From contig SVCS01000008.1 in assembly GCA_015058205.1 (NCBI GenBank), forward strand, positions 1 through 41,129: a stretch of 41,129 nt of DNA. The letters are read 5' to 3'. This document shows positions 32,521 to 41,102 of the stretch, in pieces. The notes beneath the pieces were generated by a model, which worked only from the letters and a program-made list of their open reading frames with translations, did no database searches and was not told the DNA's origin. The stretch comes from Clostridiales bacterium (GTDB lineage: Bacteria > Bacillota > Clostridia > Peptostreptococcales > Anaerovoracaceae). Both the position numbers and the translations under genes were made by a program. Numbering within the stretch: position 1 is the first letter of the stretch; every line of letters starts with the position of its first letter.

Positions 32521-33303
32521 ATGGAGAAGAAGAAACAGAAAGATATATTGAAGCTGGCTTTGAGAGCCGGCAACATCATGATGAAGAGCGGCGCGGAAAT
32601 ATACCGTGTCGAAGATACGATTGAACGTATCTGCAAAAGCTGCGGCATTGAGGACGTCGACGTCTTTGCAACGCCGACAGGTATTTTCGTGTCCACTGAT
32701 AATGAAGAATCAACCAACACAGTCACATATATCAAGCGCATCAAAAGCAGTGAGACAGATCTCACCAGAATCTCGCGCGTCAACCAGTTTTCCAGATCCT
32801 TCACCACAACGGATATGACGGTGGAAGAGGGGAACGTAATACTGGATGATATCGAAAACAGCAGGCCGTATCCATTCTGGATCCGGGCACTGGCTGCGGC
32901 GATGGTTGCATCTTGCTTCAGCGTTATATTCGGCGGGGGAGCCATGGATTTCTGCGTGGCGGTAATCGTAGGACTCATGTGCTATCTGATTTCCCGTTTT
33001 CTCGAGAAATATGAAATCAACTTCTTCATCAGAGGATTCTGCTGCTGCGCCTTTGCGGCGTTCTGTTCCCTGCTGGCAGCGGCGTCCATTGACGGAGTCA
33101 GCTATGCGCCTGTCATCTCCGGCTGCATCATGCTCTTCGTTCCGGGAATTCCGATCACAAATTCCATCCGTGACTTCTTATCGGGCAACATGCTTTCAGG
33201 AGTGGCCCGCCTGACAGAAGCCTGCATCATCAGCGTTTCGCTGGCAGCAGGCGCAGGCGTTGTGATCAAACTCTGGTACATGCTGGGAGGGATTACGTTA
33301 TGA
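32521..33303 (+). CDS. Threonine/serine exporter ThrE, large N-terminal subunit (DUF1212)
   Basis: A 260-residue protein. A soluble N-terminal domain (about 1-115) has KSGAEIYRVEDTIERIC and VDVFATPTGIFVS, hallmarks of the ThrE N-terminal domain. Five hydrophobic segments follow, with VPGIPITNSIRDFLSGN. In Corynebacterium ThrE both parts are one polypeptide; in many Firmicutes they are two genes, as here. It would export threonine, serine or similar molecules. I start it at 32521 (MEKKKQKD), because the longer frame to 32473 would overlap the ABC gene; the ribosome site is weak. The stop overlaps the next start. Confidence 0.9.
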   Translation: MEKKKQKDILKLALRAGNIMMKSGAEIYRVEDTIERICKSCGIEDVDVFATPTGIFVSTDNEESTNTVTYIKRIKSSETDLTRISRVNQFSRSFTTTDMTVEEGNVILDDIENSRPYPFWIRALAAAMVASCFSVIFGGGAMDFCVAVIVGLMCYLISRFLEKYEINFFIRGFCCCAFAAFCSLLAAASIDGVSYAPVISGCIMLFVPGIPITNSIRDFLSGNMLSGVARLTEACIISVSLAAGAGVVIKLWYMLGGITL

Positions 33304-33773
33304 TGCATCTGTTCACACAGTTCCTTCTGGCGCTGTTCGCCACATTGGGATTCGCAATTATATTTAAAGTACCAGTCAGGCACATTCCTGCCTGCATCGT
33401 AGTAGGCGGTCTGGGCTGGATCACTTATCTTATTACGGATTACAATCTGGGTTCACCGGTTATGGGCTGCTTCTTCGGAGCCTGCATGGTCGGCCTCTGC
33501 AGCATGATTTGCGCGCGTCTTTTCAAAGAAGCCATGACCATCTTCGTCATTCCGGGGATTCTGTGTCTCGTTCCCGGAGCCAAGATTTTCTATACCATGG
33601 AAGCACTGCTCAGAAGCAATGTTGAAGATATGGCCCATGTTGGAATAGAGACACTGATGATGGCAGGCGCCATCGCCATGGGTCTGCTCGTTATGGGCGC
33701 GATCATCAAAGTGTTCTGGGCGCTGGTGCATAAAACAGTCAATATTAAGGATTTTCTGAAGAGGGAGCTGTAA
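33300..33773 (+). CDS. Threonine/serine exporter ThrE, small C-terminal subunit (DUF3815, ThrE_2)
   Basis: A 157-residue membrane protein with four to five hydrophobic segments. The VPGILCLVPGAKIFYTMEALL block is equivalent to the VPGIP region of the larger subunit and typical of the ThrE C-terminal half. It should form one exporter with the preceding protein. The start overlaps the upstream stop (ATGA) and its own stop shares a base with the next ATG (TAATG), so expression is tightly coupled. Confidence 0.9.
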   Translation: MMHLFTQFLLALFATLGFAIIFKVPVRHIPACIVVGGLGWITYLITDYNLGSPVMGCFFGACMVGLCSMICARLFKEAMTIFVIPGILCLVPGAKIFYTMEALLRSNVEDMAHVGIETLMMAGAIAMGLLVMGAIIKVFWALVHKTVNIKDFLKREL

Positions 33774-34042
33774 TGAAAGCAATAATCACAGTAGTAGGCA
33801 AAGACCAGGTCGGAATCATGTACAAAGTTTCCGGCATTCTCAACGAGAAGCACGTCAACATTGAAGACGTCACACAGACCATTCTGCAGGAGTATTTCAC
33901 CATGATCATGGTCGTGAAAATCGATGAGACAAAGGCAGGATTCCACGAAGTGGATGTTGCACTGCACAAGATGGCCGAGGCAGAAGGCCTTTCCATTCAC
34001 GTGCAGAAGGAAGAAATCTTTGATGCTATGCACAAAATATAA
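33773..34042 (+). CDS. ACT domain protein, UPF0237 family
   Basis: An 89-residue single ACT domain (ITVVGKDQVGIMYKVSGILN at 5-24), a ligand-binding fold usually responsive to amino acids. UPF0237 proteins are typically encoded just before a UPF0210 gene, as here (26 bases), which suggests they act together. The function is not established; similarity to GcvR-type ACT proteins points to amino-acid sensing. It overlaps the ThrE small-subunit stop by one base. Confidence 0.92.
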   Translation: MKAIITVVGKDQVGIMYKVSGILNEKHVNIEDVTQTILQEYFTMIMVVKIDETKAGFHEVDVALHKMAEAEGLSIHVQKEEIFDAMHKI

Positions 34043-34067
34043 CAAGAGACAGTGACAGGAGACTGAG

Positions 34068-35423
34068 ATGACGATATACAAAGATGTTCTCGAGACGATC
34101 CATATGATCGAAAAAGAAAATCTGGATATCCGGACAACGACCATGGGGATTTCCCTGCTGGACTGCTTTGGGAGAGACCACAAAGCGGCGTCGGTAAGAG
34201 TCTATGACAAGATCACCGGGCTCGCTGAAAAGCTTGTGGAAACCGCTGATGAAGTGGGCGAAGATTATGGCATCAAGATTGTCAATAAACGCATATCCGT
34301 AACACCGATCGCCTTGGCCGGCGCAAACAGCACCGAGGAATGGCTTCTCTATGCAAAGGCATTAGACAATGCCGCAAAAGCAGTCGGCGTCGATATTATC
34401 GGAGGCTTTTCTGCGCTGGTTCAGAAAGGCTGCACGGCGAGCGACGAGAGCTTTATCGAGGCGGTACCGTACGCCCTTGCCGAAACAGATGCCATGTGCA
34501 GCAGCATCAACCTGGGGTCCACAAAGGCAGGTATCAACATGGACGCGGTGAAGCGGATGGGACCTCTGATCAAAAAGACGGCATACCTTACAAGGGAGAA
34601 CAATAGCTTCGGCTGCGCCAAGTTTGTTGCTTTTGCGAATGCTGTGGAAGATAATCCGTTCATGGCGGGTGCGTTCCACGGCGTTGGCGAGGCAGAAAAC
34701 GTGATCAACGTCGGAGTCAGCGGACCTGGCGTAGTCAGGGAAGCCCTGCGCGGCATGGACGGTGCGTCGGCAGATGAAATCGCCGAAAAGATCAAGCAGA
34801 CCGCCTTCAAAATCACGAGAGCAGGACAGCTTGTGGGCAGGGAAGTGTCGGCGCGGCTTGGCATTCCATTCGGCATTCTGGATTTGTCCCTTGCGCCTAC
34901 GCCTGCAATCGGCGACAGCGTTGCAGAAATACTGGAGACGATGGGTCTTGAACGGTGCGGTGCCCACGGAAGCACGGCAGCACTGGCGATGCTGACTGAC
35001 GCGGTCAAGAAAGGCGGCATCATGGCATCCGGCCATGTAGGAGGTCTTTCAGGAGCCTTTATCCCTGTCAGTGAAGACAGGCAGATGATTGCGGCTGCGG
35101 AAGAAGGCTGCCTGACTTTCGATAAGCTGGAAGCTATGACCAGCGTCTGCTCCGTAGGACTCGACATGATCGCCATACCAGGCGACACACCGGAGGATAC
35201 CATTTCCGCCATGATTGCCGATGAAGCGGCAATCGGTGTCATCAACAACAAAACGACAGCTGTAAGAGTGATTCCGGCCTACGGGATGAAAGCCGGTGAC
35301 AAGGTTGACTGGGGTGGACTCTTCGGGTCGGCGCCAGTCATGGAAGTCAATACCTTCTCAAGCAGTCAGTTCATACAGCGCGGGGGACGCATACCGGCTC
35401 CGGTGCATTCTTTTAAGAATTAA
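34068..35423 (+). CDS. UPF0210 (PFL family, DUF711) protein
   Basis: A 451-residue protein of the UPF0210/DUF711 family: N-terminal [20 protein letters not shown], a central [18 protein letters not shown] stretch, [29 protein letters not shown], and the C-terminal [18 protein letters not shown]. The family is related by fold to glycyl-radical (PFL-like) proteins but its reaction is unknown; I see no usual glycyl-radical motif. Ribosome site AGGAGA. It is the last gene of the run beginning with the ABC transporter. No good terminator follows, only a short ATTCTT/AAGAAT hairpin. Confidence 0.9.
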   Translation: MTIYKDVLETIHMIEKENLDIRTTTMGISLLDCFGRDHKAASVRVYDKITGLAEKLVETADEVGEDYGIKIVNKRISVTPIALAGANSTEEWLLYAKALDNAAKAVGVDIIGGFSALVQKGCTASDESFIEAVPYALAETDAMCSSINLGSTKAGINMDAVKRMGPLIKKTAYLTRENNSFGCAKFVAFANAVEDNPFMAGAFHGVGEAENVINVGVSGPGVVREALRGMDGASADEIAEKIKQTAFKITRAGQLVGREVSARLGIPFGILDLSLAPTPAIGDSVAEILETMGLERCGAHGSTAALAMLTDAVKKGGIMASGHVGGLSGAFIPVSEDRQMIAAAEEGCLTFDKLEAMTSVCSVGLDMIAIPGDTPEDTISAMIADEAAIGVINNKTTAVRVIPAYGMKAGDKVDWGGLFGSAPVMEVNTFSSSQFIQRGGRIPAPVHSFKN

Positions 35424-35517
35424 TATTGTATAATTGTTGACTGTAAGGGAAAAATATGTTTTGTTAATAAGCAGGTAGAACTATGTTACAAATACAAACA
35501 AAAGACAGGAGGAACAA

Positions 35518-36645
35518 ATGTCATACCAAGAGCATTTCGAGCAGATTGTAAAGGATCAGCTGGAGAGAGTTGAAAGAATGAAGAACGCACCTGCTGCACC
35601 TGATTTTGCAGCAAAGGACAAGGTGGTCATAGGAGCCATCGACGGAGACGGTATCGGTCCGATCATCATGGATTCCTGCAGAGAAATCCTGAACAAGCTG
35701 CTGGCTGATGAGATCGCCAGCGGAAAGATCGAGATCCGCACCATTAAGGGTCTGACCATTGAGAACAGAGTAGAAAAACTGCAGGCTGTTCCTGATGATG
35801 TACTCGCTGAGATCAAAGAGTGCGATCTGCTTCTCAAGGGACCTACCATGACGCCGGGCAAAGGCGACAACCTGCCGAATATCGAGAGCGCCAATGTTAA
35901 GCTGAGAAAAGAACTCGACCTGTTCGCGAATGTAAGACCTGTTGTGATCCCGGAAAAGGGCATTGACTGGATGTTCTTCAGAGAGAATACGGAAGGCGAA
36001 TACGCTCTGGGAAACAGAGGCATCGATATCAATGATGACATTTCAATCGACTTCAAGGTAACGACAACTGCCGGCACGCGGAGACTTGCGAGAGCTGCAT
36101 TCGAACACGCCAAGAACAATGGCAATAAGAATGTAACCATCGTAACCAAAGCCAACATCATGAAGAAAACAGACGGAAAGTTCCTGGAGCTCTGCTACGA
36201 GATGGCGAAGGAATATCCGGAAATCAAGACAAATGACAGATACGTTGACATCATGAGTGCAAACCTGATCAATGAACTGGTCAACAAGGACTTCAACGTA
36301 TTCATTCTTCCGAACCTGTATGGTGATATCATCACTGATGAAGCAGCGCAGATGCAGGGAGGCGTAGGTACAGCAGGAAGCGCAAACATTGGAAGCAGAT
36401 ATGCGATGTTTGAAGCAATCCACGGTTCCGCTGAGAGAATGATTAAGGAAGGCCGCGGCAAGTTCGCAAATCCGGCAAGCATTTGCAGAGCTGCAGTCAT
36501 GATGTTGCGCCACATGGGAGCGTTCGAGAAGGCAGACATCCTGGAGAAGGCTCTTGATGCAGCGGCAGAAAACGTCAACATCATCCGTGACGGAAGTGGA
36601 GATACCGCAGACGACTTCACGAAGTTCGTACTGGAACAGCTGTAA
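35518..36645 (+). CDS. NAD-type isocitrate dehydrogenase (isocitrate/isopropylmalate dehydrogenase family)
   Basis: A 375-residue beta-decarboxylating dehydrogenase. It has GDGIGP near 41-46, the substrate-binding run SANVKLRKELDLFANVRP near 122-139, FRENTEGEYALG near 154-165, the Lys-containing KANIMKKTDG, and the metal-binding NLYGDIITDEAAQMQGGVG. RENTEGEY and KANIMK favour isocitrate over isopropylmalate; no leu genes are near. The N-terminal 35 residues are an extension beyond the usual NAD-IDH start. It makes 2-oxoglutarate, probably for glutamate synthesis in an organism with an incomplete TCA cycle (inference). Strong AGGAGGAACAA ribosome site. A GntR regulator follows. Confidence 0.85.
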   Translation: MSYQEHFEQIVKDQLERVERMKNAPAAPDFAAKDKVVIGAIDGDGIGPIIMDSCREILNKLLADEIASGKIEIRTIKGLTIENRVEKLQAVPDDVLAEIKECDLLLKGPTMTPGKGDNLPNIESANVKLRKELDLFANVRPVVIPEKGIDWMFFRENTEGEYALGNRGIDINDDISIDFKVTTTAGTRRLARAAFEHAKNNGNKNVTIVTKANIMKKTDGKFLELCYEMAKEYPEIKTNDRYVDIMSANLINELVNKDFNVFILPNLYGDIITDEAAQMQGGVGTAGSANIGSRYAMFEAIHGSAERMIKEGRGKFANPASICRAAVMMLRHMGAFEKADILEKALDAAAENVNIIRDGSGDTADDFTKFVLEQL

Positions 36646-36695
36646 TTCGGAAGCAGTATTAGGTTTGTAGATTATAGTGCAGGTTTACTGAGACG

Positions 36696-37352
36696 ATGTA
36701 TAAGTTCAGTGAGACAATGGAAGCAAACAGTGCGCCCGCGTCCGCGGGCGTTCTCGCTAAACTGCAGGAAGATATTCTTACCGGGCAGATGAGGCCGGGA
36801 GAGAAAATCATCGAGCAGAGATTGTGCGAGAGGTACGGCGCCAGCAGGACGCCTGTAAGGGAAGCCCTGCACCAGCTTGAACTGGATGGTCTTGTGGAGT
36901 ATATCCTCAACAGAGGTTATTTCGTCATCGGAATGTCCGAACGGGATTTCGAGGATATGTTTGACCTGCGCAAAGCCTATGAAATGCAGGCTGTGAAATG
37001 GGCGATCGAGCGGATCACAGAAGAAGAAATGGAGAATCTGGAAGAGACCTTCGAGTTCATGGAATTCTACACCATGAGAAACGACATCGAAAAGATGCAG
37101 GTCATCAATGCGGGATTCCACCAGATCATATATGAAGCATGCAAGAACAGAATGCTTCAGAAACTCTTGACCGCCTTCCAGACGTACCTCAAATACAAAA
37201 GCCCTGAAGTCGACTATCAGGAGAACTACCTTTCCGTAGTTCTGGAAGAGCACAGGGCGATATTCAAAGCCTTTATGGATAAAGATCCGCGTGAAGGCGG
37301 CCGCGCTATGGAGATTCACGTAAACCGTGCGAAAGAGCGCCGCTGCGGATAA
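36696..37352 (+). CDS. GntR/FadR-family transcriptional regulator
   Basis: A 218-residue regulator: an N-terminal GntR winged helix (about 18-80; LCERYGASRTPVREALHQLELDGLVE is the recognition block) and an all-helical FCD ligand-binding domain (about 90-210) with the metal-binding His residues of this subfamily (FHQIIYEA, EEHRAIFKA, EIHV). It follows the isocitrate dehydrogenase gene by 50 bases and may control it, or a nearby pathway of organic acids. Two starts are possible (36696 and 36717), each preceded by the same TGAGAC sequence. The stop lies inside a GC hairpin. Confidence 0.88.
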   Translation: MYKFSETMEANSAPASAGVLAKLQEDILTGQMRPGEKIIEQRLCERYGASRTPVREALHQLELDGLVEYILNRGYFVIGMSERDFEDMFDLRKAYEMQAVKWAIERITEEEMENLEETFEFMEFYTMRNDIEKMQVINAGFHQIIYEACKNRMLQKLLTAFQTYLKYKSPEVDYQENYLSVVLEEHRAIFKAFMDKDPREGGRAMEIHVNRAKERRCG

Positions 37353-37367
37353 AGCGGGCGCGGCGCT
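37336..37367. terminator. GC-rich hairpin over the gntR stop codon
   Basis: AGCGCCGC (37336-37343) pairs perfectly with GCGGCGCT (37360-37367) around a 16-base loop containing the gntR stop. There is no T-run, so intrinsic termination is doubtful; the position between two convergent genes fits a shared 3' end. CGCTGCGGATA is directly repeated at 37341 and 37364. Confidence 0.5.
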
Positions 37368-37377
37368 GCGGATAGTG

Positions 37378-38640
37378 TTAGAGCACGCCGCTAATGATGG
37401 TGTCGAAGAGCTTCTTGTTGATTCTCTTTACCGGTGCGGCGGAGAGATTGGATAGCACGACGGTTATCATATCGAGATCCGGACAGATCCAGAAGCTTGC
37501 GCGGAAGCCATCATCGGTTCCCTCGTGACCTAGCAGGTGATAAGTGCTTTGGGTTCCATCGCCGGCAGTTACGGACTGCTCGCGCATGAACCAGCCGAGC
37601 CCCATGTGTTCGCCGTTGTTTGGCACAATGGCATACGTCTGCCAGATTGTTTCATACATATCCGGGTTGAGCAGCGGTCCATCCGTGCTGCGAGACGACG
37701 CAAGATGGGCATTGCCCCACCGCAAAAGGTCACGCAGGTTGGAAGTCAGCGTGGAACTGGGTGCATGCTGACGTGTATAAGGATAATATTTGACAGGTCC
37801 GATCGAACGATCGGACTTTTTTTCGTGCGGACTTGCCATTTGTGCAGGTAAAGGACAGTTTTTCGCGGCGAAGCCAGCGAGATCGGCACGTTCAAAGGTC
37901 TTCATGGTTGAGTCAGTCATTCCCGAAGGTTTCAGCAGGTATTCCGCAACAAAATCTTCATAGGATAGTTTGCCGCCGCTTGGACGTTTGCTGTCGTCAG
38001 CTAGCATGCGGTCGGAATACTCAGATACCATCTGCCCGAGTATCTCATAGGCGATGTTGCTGTAACGGAACCGGTTGTCTCCTGTTGCTGCCGTACCGTC
38101 GGCAAGACCTGTTTGTTGTGTAGGTGGCATCTGCGGATGCTGCTGCTTTTGCGGTTCCCAGAGCATTGGCTGATTGAGCACTTCCTCAGATTCATAGACA
38201 TATCTGCGCAGTGAATCCTCGTCTGTTTCGCAGTCATACCAGTGATAATCATCCACATCCCCCAGCCCTGATGTATGTGTAAGCATATTCCAAAGCCTGA
38301 TTTCGCTATATCGCTTATCTGCGATACACAAATCCGGCAGGATATCACAAAGCTTATCCTCCAGATTCAGAGCGCCGGCTTCCACCAAAAGCATAATGGC
38401 AGAGGATGTAAACAGCTTGGAAACGGAGGCGCAGTGAAAGATGTCGTCCGCCTCAAGCGGAGTGCGCGCAGCATAATCCCTGTAACCGCGCACGCCAAGG
38501 AATTCTGCCGGAGCAGTCTTCGTCTGGTTCTGACCCGCGCCGCCGATTGAAACGCCGACCGCCAGACCGGGAAGATCATTCAGATTCATGATTTCATCGA
38601 GGAAATCATTGCATTTGTTTGTTAAAAGGTCTCTATTCAT
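37378..38640 (-). CDS. Beta-lactamase-fold serine hydrolase (class C / penicillin-binding-like, COG1680)
   Basis: A 420-residue protein with the serine beta-lactamase fold. The nucleophile is S72 in SVSK (72-75), the Tyr motif is YSN (193-195), and HEG appears near residue 375, as in esterases and peptidases of the AmpC-like family. No signal peptide is visible from this start, so it is probably cytoplasmic; true beta-lactamase activity is unlikely. A Gln/Pro/Thr-rich stretch (about 163-188) just before the Tyr motif is unusual. There is no ribosome site: an extended -10 lies 6 bases upstream of the ATG at 38640. A longer frame to 38724 would add a hydrophobic N-terminus but has no better start site. 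Confidence 0.8.
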   Translation of the reverse strand: MNRDLLTNKCNDFLDEIMNLNDLPGLAVGVSIGGAGQNQTKTAPAEFLGVRGYRDYAARTPLEADDIFHCASVSKLFTSSAIMLLVEAGALNLEDKLCDILPDLCIADKRYSEIRLWNMLTHTSGLGDVDDYHWYDCETDEDSLRRYVYESEEVLNQPMLWEPQKQQHPQMPPTQQTGLADGTAATGDNRFRYSNIAYEILGQMVSEYSDRMLADDSKRPSGGKLSYEDFVAEYLLKPSGMTDSTMKTFERADLAGFAAKNCPLPAQMASPHEKKSDRSIGPVKYYPYTRQHAPSSTLTSNLRDLLRWGNAHLASSRSTDGPLLNPDMYETIWQTYAIVPNNGEHMGLGWFMREQSVTAGDGTQSTYHLLGHEGTDDGFRASFWICPDLDMITVVLSNLSAAPVKRINKKLFDTIISGVL

Positions 38641-38646
38641 AATGCA

Positions 38647-38655
38647 AGTATAACA
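38647..38655 (-). promoter_or_regulatory. Extended -10 promoter of the serine hydrolase gene
   Basis: On the minus strand TGTTATACT spans 38655-38647, placing the start of transcription at about 38640, the first base of the ATG. No -35 is evident; the upstream inverted repeat begins at position -35. Confidence 0.5.
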
Positions 38656-38674
38656 TATGAAGGGTAAACACAGA

Positions 38675-38721
38675 AAAACCTTCAGAGTTTGTATAATATG
38701 CGATTGAATTCTGAAGGTTTT
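38675..38721. promoter_or_regulatory. Perfect 12-base inverted repeat upstream of the serine hydrolase gene
   Basis: AAAACCTTCAGA (38675-38686) and TCTGAAGGTTTT (38710-38721) are perfect complements, separated by 23 bases that include TATAAT. The proximal arm begins at about -35 of the minus-strand promoter, as for a regulator site. The minus-strand tail TTTTTC could also make it a terminator-like hairpin. Confidence 0.6.
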
Positions 38722-38898
38722 CAAGTCTACAAATCAAAATCACCAAAGGAACAGACCAAATGAATATTTGTTAATATCACAGAACCGACACACATATCTG
38801 TTATATAATAAGTCGCAAGAAAACAGCATGACCACATGACAGGGACATGTCATCAAGACCACCGAAGACAGACCATATAGGAGGGAAAGGGGTTGAAT

Positions 38899-39723
38899 AT
38901 GAAAATGAAGAAGAGATTAGCAGTGATTCTTGCCTTTGCATTGGCGTTTACCATGAGTATGAGTTCGGTTGCCTTTGCAGCAGAAGGCGATGGATATCTG
39001 GCGTTGGGAAGCGACTTGTCGGAGTCCGAACGCAATACAGTAATGGATCTGCTCGGCGTTGATGATCCGGACAACTACAATGTGATTTATGTCACGAATG
39101 AGGAAGAACATAAATATCTGGATAGTTACGTTGACACCGATCAAATTGGAAGCAGAGCACTGTCATCTGTTCTGATCAAGGAACAGAGCGGCAGCGATAT
39201 CGATGTAGAGATCCACAACATTGGCTATTGCACCGAAGGCATGTACAGAAATGCGCTCCAGACGGCAGGGGTCGAAGGAGCGGAAGTTGTTGTCGCCGGA
39301 CCATTTGAAATATCAGGAACGGCAGCCCTCGTTGGAACAATCAAGGCGTACGAAGAGATGAGCGGCGAAGACGTGGACGATGAAGTCATCGAAGGCGCAG
39401 TCGATGAGCTTACCACCACTGGTGAAGTCGGTGAAGAACTCGGTGATAAGGGAGCCGCAGAAGATATTGTGTCACAGGTCAAAGAAGACCTGGCAGACAA
39501 TCCTGACATGTCGGATGATGAAATCGTGGAATCGATCAAGCAGGCGGCCAGCGAGGCAGGCTACGACCTGTCCGAATCCACAATCGAAAAAATCAAAGAC
39601 ATGGTCAAGAATCTGCAGGGATTGAACATCGACTGGGGCGGCCTCAAGGAGAAGCTCTCCCAGATTGGCAATAGCAGCTGGTATCAGAGATTAGTGAACT
39701 GGTTCATGGGATTCTTTAATTAA
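38899..39723 (+). CDS. Secreted DUF1002 protein (YpuA-like)
   Basis: A 274-residue exported protein. The N-terminus is a classical signal peptide with predicted cleavage after AFA (about residue 26). The body matches DUF1002: early LGSDLSESERNTVMDLLGV, the central IHNIGYCTEGMYRNALQTAG, then AGPFEISGTAALVGTIKAYEE, and a long acidic helical C-terminus. B. subtilis YpuA is similar and has no assigned function. The start at 38899 has AAAGGGG 7 bases upstream; a TTG two codons earlier is less likely. The DUF202 gene follows after 36 bases. Confidence 0.85.
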   Translation: MKMKKRLAVILAFALAFTMSMSSVAFAAEGDGYLALGSDLSESERNTVMDLLGVDDPDNYNVIYVTNEEEHKYLDSYVDTDQIGSRALSSVLIKEQSGSDIDVEIHNIGYCTEGMYRNALQTAGVEGAEVVVAGPFEISGTAALVGTIKAYEEMSGEDVDDEVIEGAVDELTTTGEVGEELGDKGAAEDIVSQVKEDLADNPDMSDDEIVESIKQAASEAGYDLSESTIEKIKDMVKNLQGLNIDWGGLKEKLSQIGNSSWYQRLVNWFMGFFN

Positions 39724-39759
39724 AAAAGAATCGTCCGCAGAAGCGGGCAGGTGAAAAAG

Positions 39760-40164
39760 ATGAACGATGGATTAACAGAAGAAAAGAAAGAACTGACGCA
39801 GGATGATCTGGCCAGAGAACGGACAGAGTTGTCTGAGCTGCGGACCGGTATGGCGACGGAACGTACGGACCTCGCCTATGAGCGAACAGCGCTTACCAAC
39901 TCACAGACTTTCCTTGCCTATTGCAGAACAGCAATCGGTACTTTTGCGGCGGGCATCGGAATGTTTGAGTTCATCAACAATCCGGAAATCGTCCATATCG
40001 GCATGGGGCTGATGGTAGCTTCGCCAATCATCGTGATCATCGGGGCGGTTCATTTCCTGAGGGTGCGCCACAGGCTGGAACAGGAGGCCGAACGACGCAA
40101 ACAGGTCGCAGCCAGAATCGAGCAGGAGTACAGAGAAGCCCGCGAGGAGCAATTAGAAAACTAA
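39760..40164 (+). CDS. DUF202 family small membrane protein
   Basis: A 134-residue protein. A charged N-terminal region with RTELSELRTGMATERTDLA-like heptads (about 20-45) leads into the DUF202 core RTALTNSQTFLAYCRTAIG, then two hydrophobic segments (about 60-80 and 87-107) and a charged helical C-terminus. DUF202 proteins (YidH-like) are membrane proteins of unknown role. The ATG at 39760 has AGGTG 7-8 bases upstream; a GTG at 39751 is possible. It is probably co-transcribed with the DUF1002 gene. Its stop overlaps the opposite-strand AEC gene by 4 bases. Confidence 0.82.
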   Translation: MNDGLTEEKKELTQDDLARERTELSELRTGMATERTDLAYERTALTNSQTFLAYCRTAIGTFAAGIGMFEFINNPEIVHIGMGLMVASPIIVIIGAVHFLRVRHRLEQEAERRKQVAARIEQEYREAREEQLEN

Positions 40165-41102
40165 AGAAATAGTTCCGTAAGGAAGAATGTCCAGAGCGCC
40201 AGGGTGCCCAGTGAGAAGAACGTAGTGGAAGCTACGCCTTCAGCGGCAAACTTGGCGTTTTTGTTATAGCGGTTGCAGAGAATCGTTGTGATCGCGGCCG
40301 AAGGCATCGCCATAAGGAAGACGTGCACGACCATGACGAAATTGCTGACCGGCAGCAGCATGTCAACACCGAGGGTGAAGAACGGAACCACAATTAAGGA
40401 GATGACGCAGAGGATCAGATTTCTCGGCGTGAAGATTTCCTTGATTTTGCTGTTTGAGAGATTGATGCCCACGATGAACATGGCGACAGGAGAAACCGTC
40501 GCTGCCATGAGCTGAAGGGTGCTGTCAATGAATGACGGGAAGTGGAATCCGCTGATGAAGATCAGGAGACCTGCGATGGATGAGAGGAACGGAACGCTCA
40601 GCATCCGGACCATCAGCTTCATGGTGAACAGCTTCTCGCCTTTTTTATGCAAAAGCATCACAACCCCAATGGAATACATGAACGTGGTAAAAATAATGTT
40701 CATGATGATCGCCAGAAACAGACCGTACTGTCCGAACATGACGGTCGTGAGTGGATAGCCCATGAATCCGCAGTTGGTGAACGCCAGCTGGACGGAATAG
40801 ATTCCCTTGTCCTCTTCCGGAATGGATTTGATTCTGTTGATGACAAGGGTGGCGATGACGGCGATGACGATGGTAACGATGGCAAAGGCAGCAAGGGACC
40901 AGATGATGTCGTTGAAAATCTTGTCATTGAGCTCATTCCGCTGCATGCTCTGCAGGATCATGCACGGCACAGCGACATTCAGCACGAATGCGTTCAGTGT
41001 CGTCAGAGCATCATAAGGAACCAGCCGGATCTTATACACGAAGTATCCGATGCCGACCAGCAGGAATATGCTTAATATTTTCAGTAGTATTTCCAGAAAC
41101 AT
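40161..41102 (-). CDS. AEC family transporter (auxin efflux carrier-like), second copy
   Basis: A 313-residue membrane protein with about 10 hydrophobic helices. FTNCGFMGYPL and SPVAMFIVGINLS are equivalent to the FGNTGFLGLPV and SPLAMMIVGAHLA blocks of the carrier at 29708-30661, so the two belong to one family but are clearly divergent. Likely an organic-acid or similar carrier. It starts at 41102, 28 bases from the window edge, so its promoter may be partly outside. It is convergent with the DUF202 gene, with a 4-base overlap. Confidence 0.85.
   Translation of the reverse strand: MFLEILLKILSIFLLVGIGYFVYKIRLVPYDALTTLNAFVLNVAVPCMILQSMQRNELNDKIFNDIIWSLAAFAIVTIVIAVIATLVINRIKSIPEEDKGIYSVQLAFTNCGFMGYPLTTVMFGQYGLFLAIIMNIIFTTFMYSIGVVMLLHKKGEKLFTMKLMVRMLSVPFLSSIAGLLIFISGFHFPSFIDSTLQLMAATVSPVAMFIVGINLSNSKIKEIFTPRNLILCVISLIVVPFFTLGVDMLLPVSNFVMVVHVFLMAMPSAAITTILCNRYNKNAKFAAEGVASTTFFSLGTLALWTFFLTELFL

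Noticed and set aside
35483..35551. A 22-codon reading frame from an ATG upstream of the isocitrate dehydrogenase gene, as a possible leader peptide
   Set aside because: It has no ribosome site, runs out of frame into the gene, and has no run of regulatory codons.
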